Notes: generated by a model from the letters alone, not told the origin. A DNA stretch of 64,000 nucleotides from Hysterangium stoloniferum (GCA_015178975.1 WHVD01000004.1:1178001-1242000); one strand, 5' to 3'. Shown: positions 37,631 to 50,734, counted from the first letter of the stretch. Numbers and translations are program-made.

Positions 37631-39792
37631 CGGTCTATTGGTATTGGCACTAATAGATGATTGGTCCTATCTTTGAACTCGTATCCCTTTATCAAGCACT
37701 CATAAGGTTAGATTGGATGAGATTTCGGAGTGGACCAATCGAGTGAGAACCGTGCTTCGGCCTGGCGGTTTCTGGGTATAACGGAGTACGAATAACTCTC
37801 AAACTTAAATATGCACCAACGGTAAGTTTATAGTGTAAATTATTTGACACCAAGAGAAAGGTTGATTCGATAGGATGGTTTAATCTGCTAGTCAAAATCC
37901 ATATACATCAAATCTATTATAGGGACTCGGAATAATCGACTCGGAATTCGAGAGTTTTCCACGCGAGAATAAACTGGCAAGGAGTAGCAAGACAAACGTC
38001 GGTGTGCCCTAACTAATGTCCCAGAGCGTACAAGCTCTTAAAACAATGAGTCCGAAGCTTCTGTATACAGCGGCCCCGGCACTCCAACAAAAGGCTTGTC
38101 ACTGATTCACTCTCGCTCCCATCCGGAAGATTCCACACAGGGTCCTCCCAAAGATTCTCATAGAAGCTATGCCTCTTCAGTCTTCAGGGGACTCCATAGA
38201 TCCCGATGATCGACATAAACTGGTCACTTCTTTCTCTCCCCAAGTGGCACGAAGTTGTACAGCGAACTCCACCACCTCCAGTCTGCGATTTTTCTGGATC
38301 AGCCCCATTCTCTCTTGCATGAAGATGACTCTAATATGACAAGTAACTCATTTACGCTCCGGATTAATGTTGCAGTGTCATGCCACTCTGTCATCGGTTT
38401 TAATTAATTGTCGATGCTATTCCAAAAGTATTTCTTCATTACATAAAGGCTGGCGCATTCGCTGTCCTGATTTTCCAAAGCGTCGATGGTACAGCCTTCT
38501 CCCTGAATTTCGTACAATGTGCACCATTTTGGCTCTGCAGCAAAGTACTAAGTAGAAGTCAAATGTCTATGTGGTTAGACTTTAGATTGACACCGAACTC
38601 AAGCTCTATAATACGTGGGTGATCTAAGATTAGGATTAAAAGGGACTATTCATACAGAAAATACACCAATGGTCGTCGGCAAATTATCCATATAGTACTT
38701 ATGATACGTTGCAATCAATGGGAATGGCTCAGCGACACGGATCCAACTGCTCCTGCATCAGTAAAATTGTTTTTAGTCCGGAAGACTCCGTGAGGGGTCC
38801 ATGCAGAGGGACTCTCAGTTCACTGAGAAAGAAAAAACGTAATTATATAAGAAGGAAGCGACCATATTAGGCCGGGACGGTGAGGATGCGAAAGTTGGTC
38901 TCAATACTATACATTTGTAGTGTCGGAAGTCACAGGAAGAGGACGAATAGAGAACAACACGACCTATATTCTCCAATAACAGTCCCACCCTGCCATAATG
39001 CCTGTGAGTATCATAATCGTATAGGATCCCTAATCTCACACGGTATCGCTATTACCGAATCAAGAGGCGCTACCCGGAATGACAGGGGTGAGCCTTGAAC
39101 GGGTGGGTACTCGTGGAGGCTGATTGCAGGCATCCTCGCCTAAGTCAGGTATCATACCAATAGTTGGCGAAGAATTGAAGATTGTGTATCGCACTCCCAG
39201 CAATAGAGTCTTCTCGAACGGTATAGACATGTCAGGGATAGGAGTACCTCTAACTTGGGGTGTGTAGTACGTACAGAAAGAATATCGGAACGCTCGGCTT
39301 GAACACTGATGTGACATCTACCACTCCTCAAAGGATTGGGGAGAGGTATCATGATGCCACGCTACTAATGCGAGATATGGGATAGGCGGACCAGCGATCG
39401 GTTATTTTCTTTTTGCAAGAGAAAGTGAGTGCTCTTAGGATGAGGTATGCTTTATCGTTGTCGGCTCCCCTAAGCTAGGTAGTTTTGAGAGCACCAATTA
39501 TCGCTAGGTGCCTTTAAAAAAAATAATAGTGGGAGGTGAATGAACTTCAGGTGCAGTCGTGTAGATAAATGCTGTCTAACAAAGAGTCAATACTTTATAG
39601 AGTATTAATAGTACTTAGTGCGGGGGGATCTCATATTGTACTTACTATTGTTTGCTTAACCATGTGCAGATCTAATCACGGGGTGGGGCGGTGGTGTAAT
39701 GTGACCGGACGTGACTTTTAGCGTTGTGATTTGTGTCTGGTTCTGCTTCGGTTCTCCTTCTTTAGGTCTTCCTTTCTTTCTTTCGTTCCGTC
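37631..39792. other. Intergenic region
   Basis: About 2.2 kb with only short, motif-free open frames on both strands. I see no repeat family shared with the flanking transposon blocks. The last 100 bp, pyrimidine-rich (TTTCTTTCTTTCG), form the likely core promoter and 5' UTR of the gene at 39,793. Confidence 0.45.
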
Positions 39793-41598
39793 ATGGAGGT
39801 CTTCGAGCAACCCCAATGCTCAGCATCGTTTGACACTACGCCCCGTCCAATGTCAGCCCTTCCGCGTCTTCAACAAGGCCAGGATCCTCAACTTCCTTAT
39901 GCACCAGCGCGTACTCCCCATAATTACGCGGCACTCGTCTTCTCTGGCTCTATTGGAACCTTCCTCGTCGCAGTCCTAGCCTATGTCTGGTACAGGAGCT
40001 ATCGTTTGAAGGCCAGAGAGAGACGAAGAATTCGCGCCGCGCTCGAACGCATCAAAGCTAAGCAGGCGGCGAATGGACAGGGTCGTGTCCCGCGCACAGT
40101 AGCGGCGTTGAGGGCGTTGCGAGAGTGTATTGGGCGTATTTTAGCAATGTTGGAATCTCTATGGGTTCGTGAAGTCGACGATCGCGTCCCAGTGTCCGAG
40201 GGGAAGAACCGGCCAGACCCCTCCCCGCTTGCTGACGATGCAAAATCGAAAAGAAAGCGGACGAAAGAGAAGGTTAAGCGTGTCAAAACTCGCCCCACAG
40301 GCTCTACACAAGCAGCGCCCTCGAAAATCCAGAAGCCGTTGACGGTCTCTGATCGTGACGTAGATAATTCTCCCGCCGTAGCACCATTGTCCTCAACTAT
40401 CCCGACATTCACTACTGCCCCCGTCACTGATGCCGAGTCACGATCGGATAACTCTGAAGAGACGATCCACTCGGTAGAGTTCCTCAAAGTTTCGGAAGAA
40501 CATCCTCCGTCCTTGGCGTTTACGGTGTCTACGCCTCAACCCTCATTAATATCGATTGATACGCCGAAAGACGTGGACGATACCCCTAGAATACCGCAAC
40601 CATCCACTCTTATTCCCTCTCCAAATATGTCACTACCAGCTTCTCCTATGAAAGATCCGGTCACAATCCCTGTTCTCCACTCTCTTTGTCCCTCCCCAAC
40701 CCCGTCTCTCAGTTCATGTGGTTCGCTTTCTCATGGACGCCTGAGTCGCTCAGCATCCGTCTCCTCTATTACAGCTTCATCCACCGCAGCACCTGTAACA
40801 CCACCTTCTCGTTTAGTCTCTTTACCGGTTAAATACGAGCTTCGAGAAAGCTGGGATTCCGAACACGTGCCAGACGACTCCGCATGGGATTGGGACGGTC
40901 AGCGCTCACTTCACACCGTAGACAATTCCAGACATCCCGTGCGGCATCCTGTTGCCGACTCCACACCTTCATTACTTCTGACCCCCGATTTGCCAGCTGT
41001 GGTTTTCCCCTCACTCAATGGACCGCCGCCAGCGCCTACTGGATCTAGTTCTTCCTCTCAAATACTAAGCCTCAAATCTGCAGTGAAAATGGGCAAGCAA
41101 CGTGAAATGAGGCACCGTTGCGAGGTGGAGGCTTTGATCAAGCAGCGGGATTTCGCGAACTGGCGATTTCATCAGGCGCAAGAAGCCTTCCAGCGTCGTG
41201 AAAGAGAGCTACAGGCGGAGATATCTCGTCTTGCAATGCAGTTGCAAGGATATGCCATCCAGTCACCGCAGTTCATACAGCCGCCTCAGTTCCCGCCTGG
41301 ACAGCAGTTTCCTCTGTATTACTCCGGCCCAACCTCACCGTATCCCCACGCATCTCCATTCTTGTATCCATATCCCTCGCCACAATCGCCGGTCATGAAT
41401 GAGATAGGTGTCAGCGATAAGCTTGCCGAGGCTATCTTGAGGCACCCGGAAAGTATTCGGTCGTCTACGTCTAATTCTACGAAAAACGAAGAACGTGAGG
41501 ACGTATCCAGCTCATCTCAGTCACAGGGTTCTGGGGAGGCATCGCCAATACATCGTGGTAGTCCGTGTTCTGATGCTATTGAATTGGTTAGTGTCTAA
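39793..41598 (+). CDS. Single-pass membrane protein with disordered middle and coiled coil, function unknown
   Basis: One uninterrupted frame of 601 codons. Residues about 45-67 (YAALVFSGSIGTFLVAVLAYVWY) form one membrane span, directly followed by the basic stretch RLKARERRRIRAALERIKAK, so the long C-terminal part should face the cytosol. The middle (about 130-410) is Ser/Pro/Thr-rich and disordered, with a basic patch KSKRKRTKEKVKRVK near 155. Near residues 430-480, KQREMRHRCEVEALIKQRDF and following residues look like a coiled coil; then comes a Pro/Gln/Tyr-rich stretch (QFIQPPQFPPGQQF). I do not recognise the family. The start is the first ATG, with CGTCATGG context. Confidence 0.8.
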   Translation: MEVFEQPQCSASFDTTPRPMSALPRLQQGQDPQLPYAPARTPHNYAALVFSGSIGTFLVAVLAYVWYRSYRLKARERRRIRAALERIKAKQAANGQGRVPRTVAALRALRECIGRILAMLESLWVREVDDRVPVSEGKNRPDPSPLADDAKSKRKRTKEKVKRVKTRPTGSTQAAPSKIQKPLTVSDRDVDNSPAVAPLSSTIPTFTTAPVTDAESRSDNSEETIHSVEFLKVSEEHPPSLAFTVSTPQPSLISIDTPKDVDDTPRIPQPSTLIPSPNMSLPASPMKDPVTIPVLHSLCPSPTPSLSSCGSLSHGRLSRSASVSSITASSTAAPVTPPSRLVSLPVKYELRESWDSEHVPDDSAWDWDGQRSLHTVDNSRHPVRHPVADSTPSLLLTPDLPAVVFPSLNGPPPAPTGSSSSSQILSLKSAVKMGKQREMRHRCEVEALIKQRDFANWRFHQAQEAFQRRERELQAEISRLAMQLQGYAIQSPQFIQPPQFPPGQQFPLYYSGPTSPYPHASPFLYPYPSPQSPVMNEIGVSDKLAEAILRHPESIRSSTSNSTKNEEREDVSSSSQSQGSGEASPIHRGSPCSDAIELVSV

Positions 41599-44291
41599 AT
41601 GTCACCTTGCGTCATGATTCACTGATCGCGGAGATTTCCGTCAGAACAGCTTCTAAACTCTTAACGACGAGAACATTATTTGATAAATGCAACAATGATT
41701 TACTTGGAACGACTCTCACGTCGTGTCTCTATCGCCTATTATGTTATGCTCATTCCCGCCATGTCCGTTGATTCCCATCATCATCATCATCATCATCATT
41801 ATCATTCGAGCCGTTCGGTCTCATTTCCTCACCATATCGTTCCTTATTTGCTTGGAACTCCACAAGTGAAATCGTTTTGTATCCTAATCCCCCCTTTCAT
41901 CTTTTCACCCACCCACTCATCCTCGCTATCTCAATCTTGTGAAATACTGTGCGCCTTCGTCCCCGTTCTATCCCTTCCCGTCCATATACCCCGTCGACTC
42001 TTATTATGCAGCTTGCTATGCATACTGTTCCTCACGACCCTCGACGTCACCTTCATTAAGTACCGCCTTTCGTTACCACCATTTGTCATTTGTACGTTTT
42101 ATAACCACAACCATACCCGGGGTTTATTTAGTCTATGTCGAACATTTCTTTTGCATGTGGATCACGAATAAAATTTGATTCACCTCTGTGTGGGGTATGC
42201 GTTAATACCAAGTCGAGGGTAAATTCGACTTTTTTTTTTAAATTTTCTATCGAAAACTGTGACTGGCTACGGAGGTATGGTTCGGTGGCAAGCTGGATTG
42301 TAACACTTCGGACAAACAGTTCGTTGATAAAAAAAGAGGTGGCCAAGTACTGTTTCTCGGGTGCAGAAGTCGTAGGCCAGGACTTCGGCCTTCCGCGAGG
42401 GTGCCCGGAGAAAGCTTTGAAACGCAAGCATTTCACATTTGTTTCCGTCCCAGAGCTCATGTCTATTATCAGGGTATTAATAAGGTGGTGATATATGTGT
42501 CTTAGAGCAGATAAGAACCTCAGGCTGTGTTTGTGCCGTCTGTTTTGGCATATCGGCCCGATGTGCATATCCATGGCATTGCTGAAGTGACATGGATATT
42601 TAGTTGTATAGTTCCTGTTCATTTAAATCATCTTCCTTCCTGGACCTATTTTCACTGTTTTCTATTCCTAGTTCCACAGCATGGTCGACGCTTCAGCTTA
42701 CCATCCCCCGTGGTGTGTGTAACCGAAGTGTAGTTACCGTTGCCTATACCGCTGTTTCAATCTATGAAAGTGACACGAAGGGTTGGGGGTGACGCATGCC
42801 ACTTGTCGTGTTACCGATGAATCCAACTTGAAAGACTCGTGTCATCTAATTCTACTACATAATCATGCGACTATTTTGTAATGGACACATCCACACCCCA
42901 ACTGGACCCCCGGAGCAGTCTAGATTAATACTTATACTGGAGCACTGTTGGCTACCCGCGACTGAGAGAACGCCAAGTATACATGGTCATGTATTCAGCG
43001 CTATAGGATTCCAAGATTATGTGGTTGTAAGCCTGGCGCCCCAGTCTTACGCATTCTCTTTTGTTCCACTCTTATTGTTCCGTCCCTTTTGTTCTTGGCA
43101 CGTGATCACAGTATATATAACATAGGTAGTTTGCCTTCTCTTACCTTACCGTACGCTGCCCGCCATGTAGACTGTTTGCTAGTTCATCGAGCAATACACC
43201 GTGGTCCTATCAACCGTGTGACCCGGACCCAGTGAGCCTATTTGACGACAGGCTTCCAGTGGTCATGGTTTGGGTTGCGTGGATCCCCTGTATATTGCTT
43301 ATATACGAGTGTGGGCGTGTATGTCCAAAATTTAGCATAGGATCGAAGAAAAGCTTGTTAATTATTTAAATACCGCCTTATTCTGTACAGTTCCTATCCA
43401 TATGGACTTTCTACCGGGGGGGCTTCTGTGATGGCCCATTGGAGCGATGTTTACGACTTCCACAACTTCATAACTACTTGGACTGGGTATATTTGCCTTG
43501 AATGTATTCAACGCTGGGAGAACTTCCTGTAGGGCCTCTCAAGCAGCCTACTCTCTTCGTATGGTAGTCATGGCATAACGGTTATTACCAGCCTCTTTCG
43601 CATCTCCAGGCCTGACAGTGAGAGTTCGGGTGGGGTGGCTCAAGGAATGTAGACATGTTCTATCTTCGACCCTACGAACGGAGTAGATGCATTCGTCGAA
43701 CTCCTAGCTAAAACCACCCATCTTTCGATATAGTCCAGTTCAAAAGCTATCAAGGAAATTATTTCACGTATCTGGTATATTTTATCTTTACAGGATAATC
43801 CGGCTTGAGTCTCCCCGCTTTGAATAGCGAGATTAGAAACGGGTCATGATCATCTCGTCCGTTTCGTATCGTCCCAATGGAATATAAATCACTGGCCGTT
43901 GAACAGGCAGCATCTTTCATCACCAATAAGTATACAATGTAACCAAAATAATAATCTACTGGTGTTCCATGAATGGCGGTTTGGCAATCATCATTTCCCT
44001 TTCACATGTGGGCAAACAGTAGCGTGACTAATTTCATAGATGCAGGGCTGCGAAGTTGGAAAAAAAGAAGCGAATTAACCAAATGCGGAAATCCCTTTCA
44101 CCGCATCGTCACTCACGTCACGCCCCCTTATACGCTTCCCTTTCAGCCCAATTTGTATTCTAGCTGCATCTTGGAGCTTAAACCTGAGTGGTTGCGGAAA
44201 TACAAAGGGTGTCTTCTGGTGGTACATATATAAATAACTAGTTATGTGGTATAGATAGGATACGACTCTCGGCCCTGGAGGCATAGTACAC
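41599..44291. other. Intergenic region with a CAT microsatellite
   Basis: About 2.7 kb with no gene that I can support. A CAT/ATC run lies at about 41,776-41,803. The rest has short frames without motifs. The final part holds the promoter of the gene at 44,292. Confidence 0.45.
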
Positions 44292-46668
44292 ATGAGCACC
44301 GTAACCAACCCCACTATGCTCTCTTTATCTTTTAGCTACTTGTGAGTTGCATGTTCCTCTTCTATGTCCACCACTTACACTATTATAGGCTGCAAGGTGT
44401 CCTGCTTGTGCAGGTTAGTGGATATCCTTGTAGTGTCAAAGAGTTGACGTTCAACCGCCGCGCTGTGCTGTCTATCCTAGACCATAAACTATGCTATACG
44501 TTCGTGGCGCATTGATGCGCTGGGAACCAGAACAATCGTCTCCCTCGTATTTGTTCTATCATTTGCACACTCTCTACTGCTACTTCTTTCCGTGGTATGT
44601 CTCATTAGAAAGATATTGTATCATAGCTCATGGCTCAACGCTCTCCAGTCTTTGAATGTCGCGCGACTCTCTGCAGCTTCTACATTAGCTGCGCAATGTC
44701 TCTCAGTTGCTGCACTATATTTCTTCGCACTGTACGTTCTTCGGTATATCACTCAGCTGTTGAAATGACAAAACATATCCCCCGCAGTCGCGTCTATCAT
44801 GTACGATTTTTGGCCGAGTTCCACCATAGAATTTCAACTTACTCATGTTCTTTAGCTCCCATGGCGTTACGAATTTCTCTTTCTTCCTCTGGTCTTCCTT
44901 CTCATCGGGTCGGTCGGCACTGCAGTCGGATCCGTGAGTATTTTTAGAAAACTTAGCTTGGTTCTAGAATTAATTCGAATTTTACAGTTCTTGGCGACCC
45001 CTGAGAGTGATATCGTGGGTCATGATAAACTTGATTTTTGTATCCATCCTAAATATTCGCATCATATATAGTCCCACAAACTGGGTAGATATTATCGTTA
45101 TCGACTGCAAACATCTACTCATACTTCTGTCTAGTTATTGTGTCTGCAGTGTTTCCCTTCCTTCTGAGCGCATGGTCTACAGGTTGCAGTACGTTTTATT
45201 GTTAATTCTAGCTACCAGGCCTCCCTTTAACGCACTCACCCCATATTAGTCCTCGGATATCATCTATCCGTACCCAAATCCATCAAACAGACACCTGTAC
45301 CGCGTCCTCATCTTATCTTACACACCGCACTCCCGGGTACTCTGCTTCTCCTCTTAACGTTAATCGGTGCTGTGGTCGCTTCTGAACTTAACGCAGTTGC
45401 TGTCCAGGTCGCCGGATACGTTCAGGCGATATGTGCGCTATGGGTTTTGGAGAAGTACGATTCCCTTCTTGGAGCCTTATCTTTTTTTTTCTCATTTGCT
45501 TTTCTATTCTTCCTTTTAGTCGTCCGCTTCGAAACATAGGCGGCGAGACGAACCCAGAGATTGACGCACCACGGATCCTAAAAGACCTGTTATGGACACG
45601 TATCCGTAGACCTGCCTCCCCCGCTACTGTAAGTTCCATGGCTTACTTCACGAATCTCTATGGACTCTCTTAACAGATTCCACGTCGCGTTACGTTGTTA
45701 CCGCTTCATATGGGGAGTATGGGCAGTCAGGATGTAGCATTAGCCCCGGTTACGGGCTCTGATAAATCATTTTGGGTTGGTATCGCAGATTAGAAATTTC
45801 AAATGAAAGCTGACATTATGCATAGTTTTCTCATGCATTTGCATTGACCAACGACGAGCATTCGGATATCAAATCCCCCATACCACTGGGGGCTGATCCG
45901 TTCTCTAGACCAGGTATAAGCTCGTCGCCTGCCAGCCGCGGGCCTTCATTGGACAGGTCACATTCAACTAAAAGTGTGCACTTGGCGAAAAGTCTCCCAC
46001 GCGAGAAGATGACCGAATCCGCGAAATCGATAGACGCTCGGTCAATAAAAAGCATTCCACGCTCGGTCAAGAGTGTCTATTCGACCGTGGATTCCATTTC
46101 CCCCGTTGGTTCGATACCCATTGCTCTGGCGGCAGACGTAGATGGCGAAGTGGAAACTACCATGTCGCATGACGGCCACTCCACTGCCGCTGATTCGCAT
46201 TCATCTCCCTCGCCGTCACACGGTTTGTTCGTATCGATCCCTATCTCGTCACCCGCGGCTGTGTATGTCTCTCCGGGTGCCAGGCCATCGTCTGTCGGCC
46301 CGTCGGTACATACCGTCCAAGTAACCCCACGACCTGGAACCCCGACCATCCCTCCCACACCCCGTAGATCTGCCAGTAGATCTACCAGCACACAAAGGTC
46401 ACTGTTACCAGTCACCCCTCGCTCTGCTACTTTCAATGTACCATCACCAGCACGCTCTTCACCAGCATCATCTGGACGCTCACACACCTCAACCACATCT
46501 TCTCTCCCCAAACGCGCTCCACTGCCAGCTTCATTCGCCCGTCTACCTCCTACGCCTCATGCCCGCTCTGGCTCCGGTTTGACGTTTATGCCGCCTGGAC
46601 TTTATGACCCACGAGAATTTCAGGCCATCCGGGGAAAGAGAGAAGGCAGTGATGGTGAGGCAGTATAA
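44292..46668 (+). CDS. Multipass membrane protein (six to seven spans) with disordered tail
   Basis: Twelve exons: 44292-44341, 44389-44413, 44481-44731, 44788-44800, 44856-44933, 44988-45014, 45072-45084, 45135-45182, 45250-45454, 45520-45628, 45677-45775, 45826-46668. They total 1761 nt, 586 residues. Every junction is GT-AG and the frame is kept; two exons are only 13 nt. Hydrophobic segments: SYLLQGVLLVQ, IVSLVFVLSFAHSLLLLLSV, STLAAQCLSVAALYFFAL, YEFLFLPLVFLLIGSVGTA, KLVIVSAVFPFLLSAWSTV, LILHTALPGTLLLLLTLIGA and AVQVAGYVQAICALWVL. After about residue 300 the chain is Ser/Pro/Thr-rich. The layout recalls the basidiomycete seven-span proteins of the DUF6534 kind, but this is only a resemblance. 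Function unknown. Because so many short exons are involved, an alternative start is possible. Confidence 0.75.
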
Positions 46669-47560
46669 AATATGCTTAAAACTGTACACGTCGTGTGAGT
46701 TGTGTAAAGGGAGGTGGGAGTGACCATTGATCCCTATAGTGCATTATTTGAATGGGCTGCTTACACATGCCCGCGAGGCTTATCAGCTCCATTTTGTCTA
46801 CCTTTGTATCGCTAGCGTATATTGTAGCCCAAGGAGCAGATCCGGTGTATGTATTTACTTGCAAGTTGGGTGCTTATAGCCAAAATGACTTTTTTAATAA
46901 CGTATCAAATTGCCTACGATGACTTGATCAAATTAAGATTGCAAAAGGGACACAATAAACGCTTCAAAATGCACTTGCACTTGCATGGCTTTCTTTGAGA
47001 TTTACTGGCGGGGGCACGTCTCATCTGCCATCAATGAGTGCGAAAGCGACTCAACAACTGGATCAAAGCGTTTCACAGAGTATTTGAAAATGATTCACTC
47101 TACGATCACAGCACGGAGGCCCAAATTTTGGGAAATGAACGCAAAATTTTCATGTATTCTAAATAATTCTCCGGGGATTTTCCAAGTTGAACTCTCTATC
47201 TGGAGATATTCCGATCAATTTGAGTTTTGGGCTCTCTATGTATTCCAAACTGGACAATGTTTATCTTTGGAAGCTGCCCAAACTATTTTTCAGAATATAT
47301 AAAGCTTTTCACACATTTTATGTAAAACTTGGAAGATTTTCAGGAAAACTTTATATTTTCCACAAATGTTAGAGGATATCAGACTTGACCCTCAGCGTTG
47401 TGGTCTTTGTCTCTGTCCATGTTTGGATGAGCGGACCCCCAGTGGAACTGAATCCGGGGGCCACAGGCTCCATTGCACAAAACATGCTGATGGGGACCTG
47501 AGCGAGCCCCAACAGCATGCCGAACTAATATTAAATACATGAAAAATCAACCTAAACTAC
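46669..47560. other. Right boundary of the gene island
   Basis: 3' flank of the membrane protein gene, then AT-rich sequence with degenerate TTTTCC-type stretches (47,100-47,360), similar in texture to 61,140-61,720. CG dinucleotides become scarce after about 47,560. No gene seen. Confidence 0.45.
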
Positions 47561-49146
47561 AAGTTTTAGGGCAATAAAGGAGCAGGAAAGGGCTTGATGG
47601 CGGGTTTCCTAGTGCACTTACAACTCTTGCTTTATTATTCCATTATTCTGGCTCACTTTTCATTAACTCTGAGACTGATGACTGCTTTATTACTACTGTC
47701 TGCAACCAGAGGGTGAGGGGTGGTTGGGTAAAGTAATTAGAAAAACTTAAAAGAATGATAAGATGTCAGTGAGTGAAAATTTTAAGGACTGTGGATTGAC
47801 AGGGTCATTGTAAAATAACAAAGGTGTGAGAGTCCTCCTTATGCTCAGCTGGACATTTAGTGCTGAACTACTCCCAGCAAGCTAGGGATTGTGTGGCACT
47901 CATCCTTCAACTCTATGATGGCAGAGCTTAAAAGGGGAAACACTCCCATTACAAAGAACATGGACTAATGAGATTAGTCTGTTTGAATGTTTCAAGCAAG
48001 ATCATGTGAGAACCCTCTCCAAATGGTTGATTAGTACTTTTAACTCCAAAGTTCCTTGAAGGTTCTCCCTGATTTGGAGATGGATATCTTGCCATGATAG
48101 CCTATGGTCATGAATCAGTCCTCAAAGACCAAACTGCATCTAATCTTTATGGAATTTTGTTGAAAATATGCAGCCTAGATGTTAAGTGCCATGTCAGGAA
48201 CCTATTCTAGAACTATCAGAAAGTGACTGGGAACTCAGAAACTTCTAGATAGGGTCAGGATATTGGCTTCAGCCTGAATATTGAGCATACAGAAAGAAGG
48301 AAGGAATAAGAAACTAAGTTGATATCAGATCTAAAGTACAGTACAAATTTGCAGAAACTAATATAAGTTCTTTCATTATTGTACTACTAACTAAGATCAC
48401 AATAAGACAGATTAGGGAAGTATTCCAAAATGGGAATACAACAAACAAATGAATGAATACTTGTCAGTGGACAAATTACTAAATGTGGAACAAGGATCAG
48501 ATTCAGAAGTATGGGAACTAGAAATGTTCCATGGATGGAAGTTGTGTTGGAAGTTATGGATAATCTCAGAAGATTGAAGTATCTGGGAACAGGTCATAGC
48601 ACCTCTTGCTTCTCTAATTGGCCTTCTGATCATCTGTTGCACCCATTCTACATGTAAAGATTATTTCCAACCTCACAACCTTTAGAATACTTGTGTTTCA
48701 TCACATTTAGTTTTAGTCTGATCCTTGTTCTTTTCCCTGCTTCCCTTGACCTGTCACCACTTCTTGCTTCCTTGATTGGCCTTCTGATCATCTGTCTATC
48801 ATGTATGCTATAGTTCTTCAGTCCTAATATTGACTTAGATTACCCTTCTTTGTGTTAAAGCCCCTTTGCTTTCTCATAATTCTCTTGAAGATGTCATCAG
48901 CCTGCTGTGACTCCTGTCCCCATGACCCTTAGCATTTTGGCCTCCCAGTTGATTCAGCTACAGTAAGTATTGTCTTCAGTTTGGGACAGAGATGGAATGG
49001 AATGACTGAAAGGTAATCTACAGAGAAAACAAGTGTTGGGGAGCCACAGGCAGTGACACTGTGGTGAGGGGTACCAATAGTGGGGTGCCAGAGGGTTATG
49101 AGGGTGAACACAGGTTGTGGGAGCTCAAAGGATAGGGATCCTAACA
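47561..49146. mobile_element. Decayed family E LTR-type repeats
   Basis: Blocks match 12,700-14,300 in reverse orientation (for example around 48,880-48,970). The stretch 49,031-49,146 matches 14,600-14,705 in direct orientation and ends GGATCCTAACA. Almost no CG and no coding frame. Confidence 0.5.
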
Positions 49147-49212
49147 ACAGTTCTGTACAGCAGCTTAGTAATATTGACACTTTTGTTCATGTCCACTGTG
49201 TATTGACATATA

Positions 49213-49229
49213 CCCCCCCCCCCCCCCCC
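49213..49229 (+). repeat. Poly-C run of 17
   Basis: An uninterrupted run of C directly after TATTGACATATA, inside repeat-derived sequence. Its length may be inexact for technical reasons. Confidence 0.8.
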
Positions 49230-49539
49230 TTTGCATTGCCCCACAGACTAATGGATTCATTGCCACACAATTTCATTCCTTTGAGTATTGACTCATTGTA
49301 GTTGTTTTAGGTGGCCATTGTCAAGGGACCCTCTGTCACAGACCCCAGGGAGTACCATTTCATCATCTTATTGAAGTTCCTGAGTCCACAGTCCAACCCC
49401 ATGCCATTCATCACTTTCTCTCTCCTTCTCATAGTATTAGTGTTCCATTGGGGAAAGGCCCCCTGTTCTGTAATAGGTAGAGTTATTTTTAGACTACTGG
49501 GTGCCTATGGGTCACACCTTGCAGGGAGAATTCCTTAGA

Positions 49540-50390
49540 CTGTTTCTCTTTGGATTCCCTCCTGCTAGGTGAGTTAGGTAGTTGCTTGTATATATATCAG
49601 ATCTAATATTACTTTGGATTCCCTCCTGCTAGCCTAGTGTGAGTGTTGAAGCTACTTACGCAGGAACCTAAATAATACTGAATTAATAGTAAGTAAACTA
49701 TTAATGTAGAACTAGGGAAAATTGCATACCTCTCAGTAAGTGATAAACCTTCACTGAGAGACTACACGATCGGTCTCTATACTAATATAGTATCCATAAG
49801 CATAATGTAACTATACAGTTACCCTACACTGCATTCCAGCTTACCAAAGGTAGCTTACGTAATGCTAATATTTCAACAGTGAGTACCACAGGCAGCAGGG
49901 GTTGCCCTTACAGCTATATGGAAGGGCATAGAAGCCACAGTAACCACATGGGAAGGGCTCTGGGGCAGTACATTCAACTTACAGGAGCAGGCAGCTGTAT
50001 TAAAGGGCTTAGAAGTTGCAGTACTTGCATGGGAAAGGCTCCAGGGCACTCTGCAGTTTCTTAATTCTTGTGGGAAGGGCTCCACAGTATCTGTTTGGTC
50101 TATTAGAGACTGTTTGGTGTGCTTTGAACACCAAGAGTGCACTGACTTGTTGTCTAGCACTAGGCTTCTTTTACAGCCACATTTTCCATTTCATTTTTCC
50201 ACTATTCCAAATTGGTGTTGCCTACTTATCCAAAATGGGAAACAAGAACCACTGTCAAAACTAGGGGAGGAGAATTATAGCACATGGTGTGTTTACATGA
50301 GAGCAGTTCTCACTCTCAAGGATATGTGGGACATCATCAATGGTTTGGAAATCAACCACCCAGTTCACCCTCTTCAAAATTGGTCCATGT
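49540..50390 (+). mobile_element. Ty1/copia-type 5' part: probable LTR end, leader and gag start
   Basis: A probable LTR ends TATTTCAACA near 49,879. A leader with repeated GGGAAGGGCTC blocks follows, and then the Gag motif GEENYSTWCVYMRAVLTLK (about 50,265-50,325). The gag is cut at 50,390 by a family A LTR, at the same base as in the copy at 1-1187. The left limit is uncertain. Broken fossil. Confidence 0.55.
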
Positions 50391-50734
50391 TGTTACGACC
50401 ATGTTGCAACCCGACAGTCTCTGAGGTTATCACCTCCTATTGACGATTCAAGTCATCGTTCAAGTCCTCACATCAGAAACTGTTGGTTTCCTGATGCTGA
50501 CGTATGCCTTCGCAGTGATCAAACTCCATTTATGCCCACGTTAAAATATACTTGTACTATCTGGTTAAACTCTGATATGTCCCTTTTATTATGATGATCT
50601 GTTCTACTCTATGTTTCACATATGTCTATATATACTTGTAACCCTCAGACTATTTCCTTTTCTCGTAATTCCGCTCTCGGTTATTTCATGGCCTCTGAAC
50701 TAATCATAACCTTCCCGTTCCTAGTCAAGCTTAT
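50391..50734 (+). mobile_element. Family A LTR, 5' fragment
   Basis: First 344 bp of a family A LTR, from TGTTACGACCATG, preceded by CATGT. It ends abruptly where the chromovirus begins at 50,735. The remaining LTR part does not resume in the same orientation on the other side. Confidence 0.85.

Noticed and set aside
37692-39352. Several 60-85 codon frames between the NTPase and the gene at 39,793
   Set aside because: Random-looking translations on both strands with no consistent exon structure.
41776-41806. His-rich peptide encoded by the CAT run
   Set aside because: A microsatellite in the 3' flank of a gene; the open frame around it has no supporting features.
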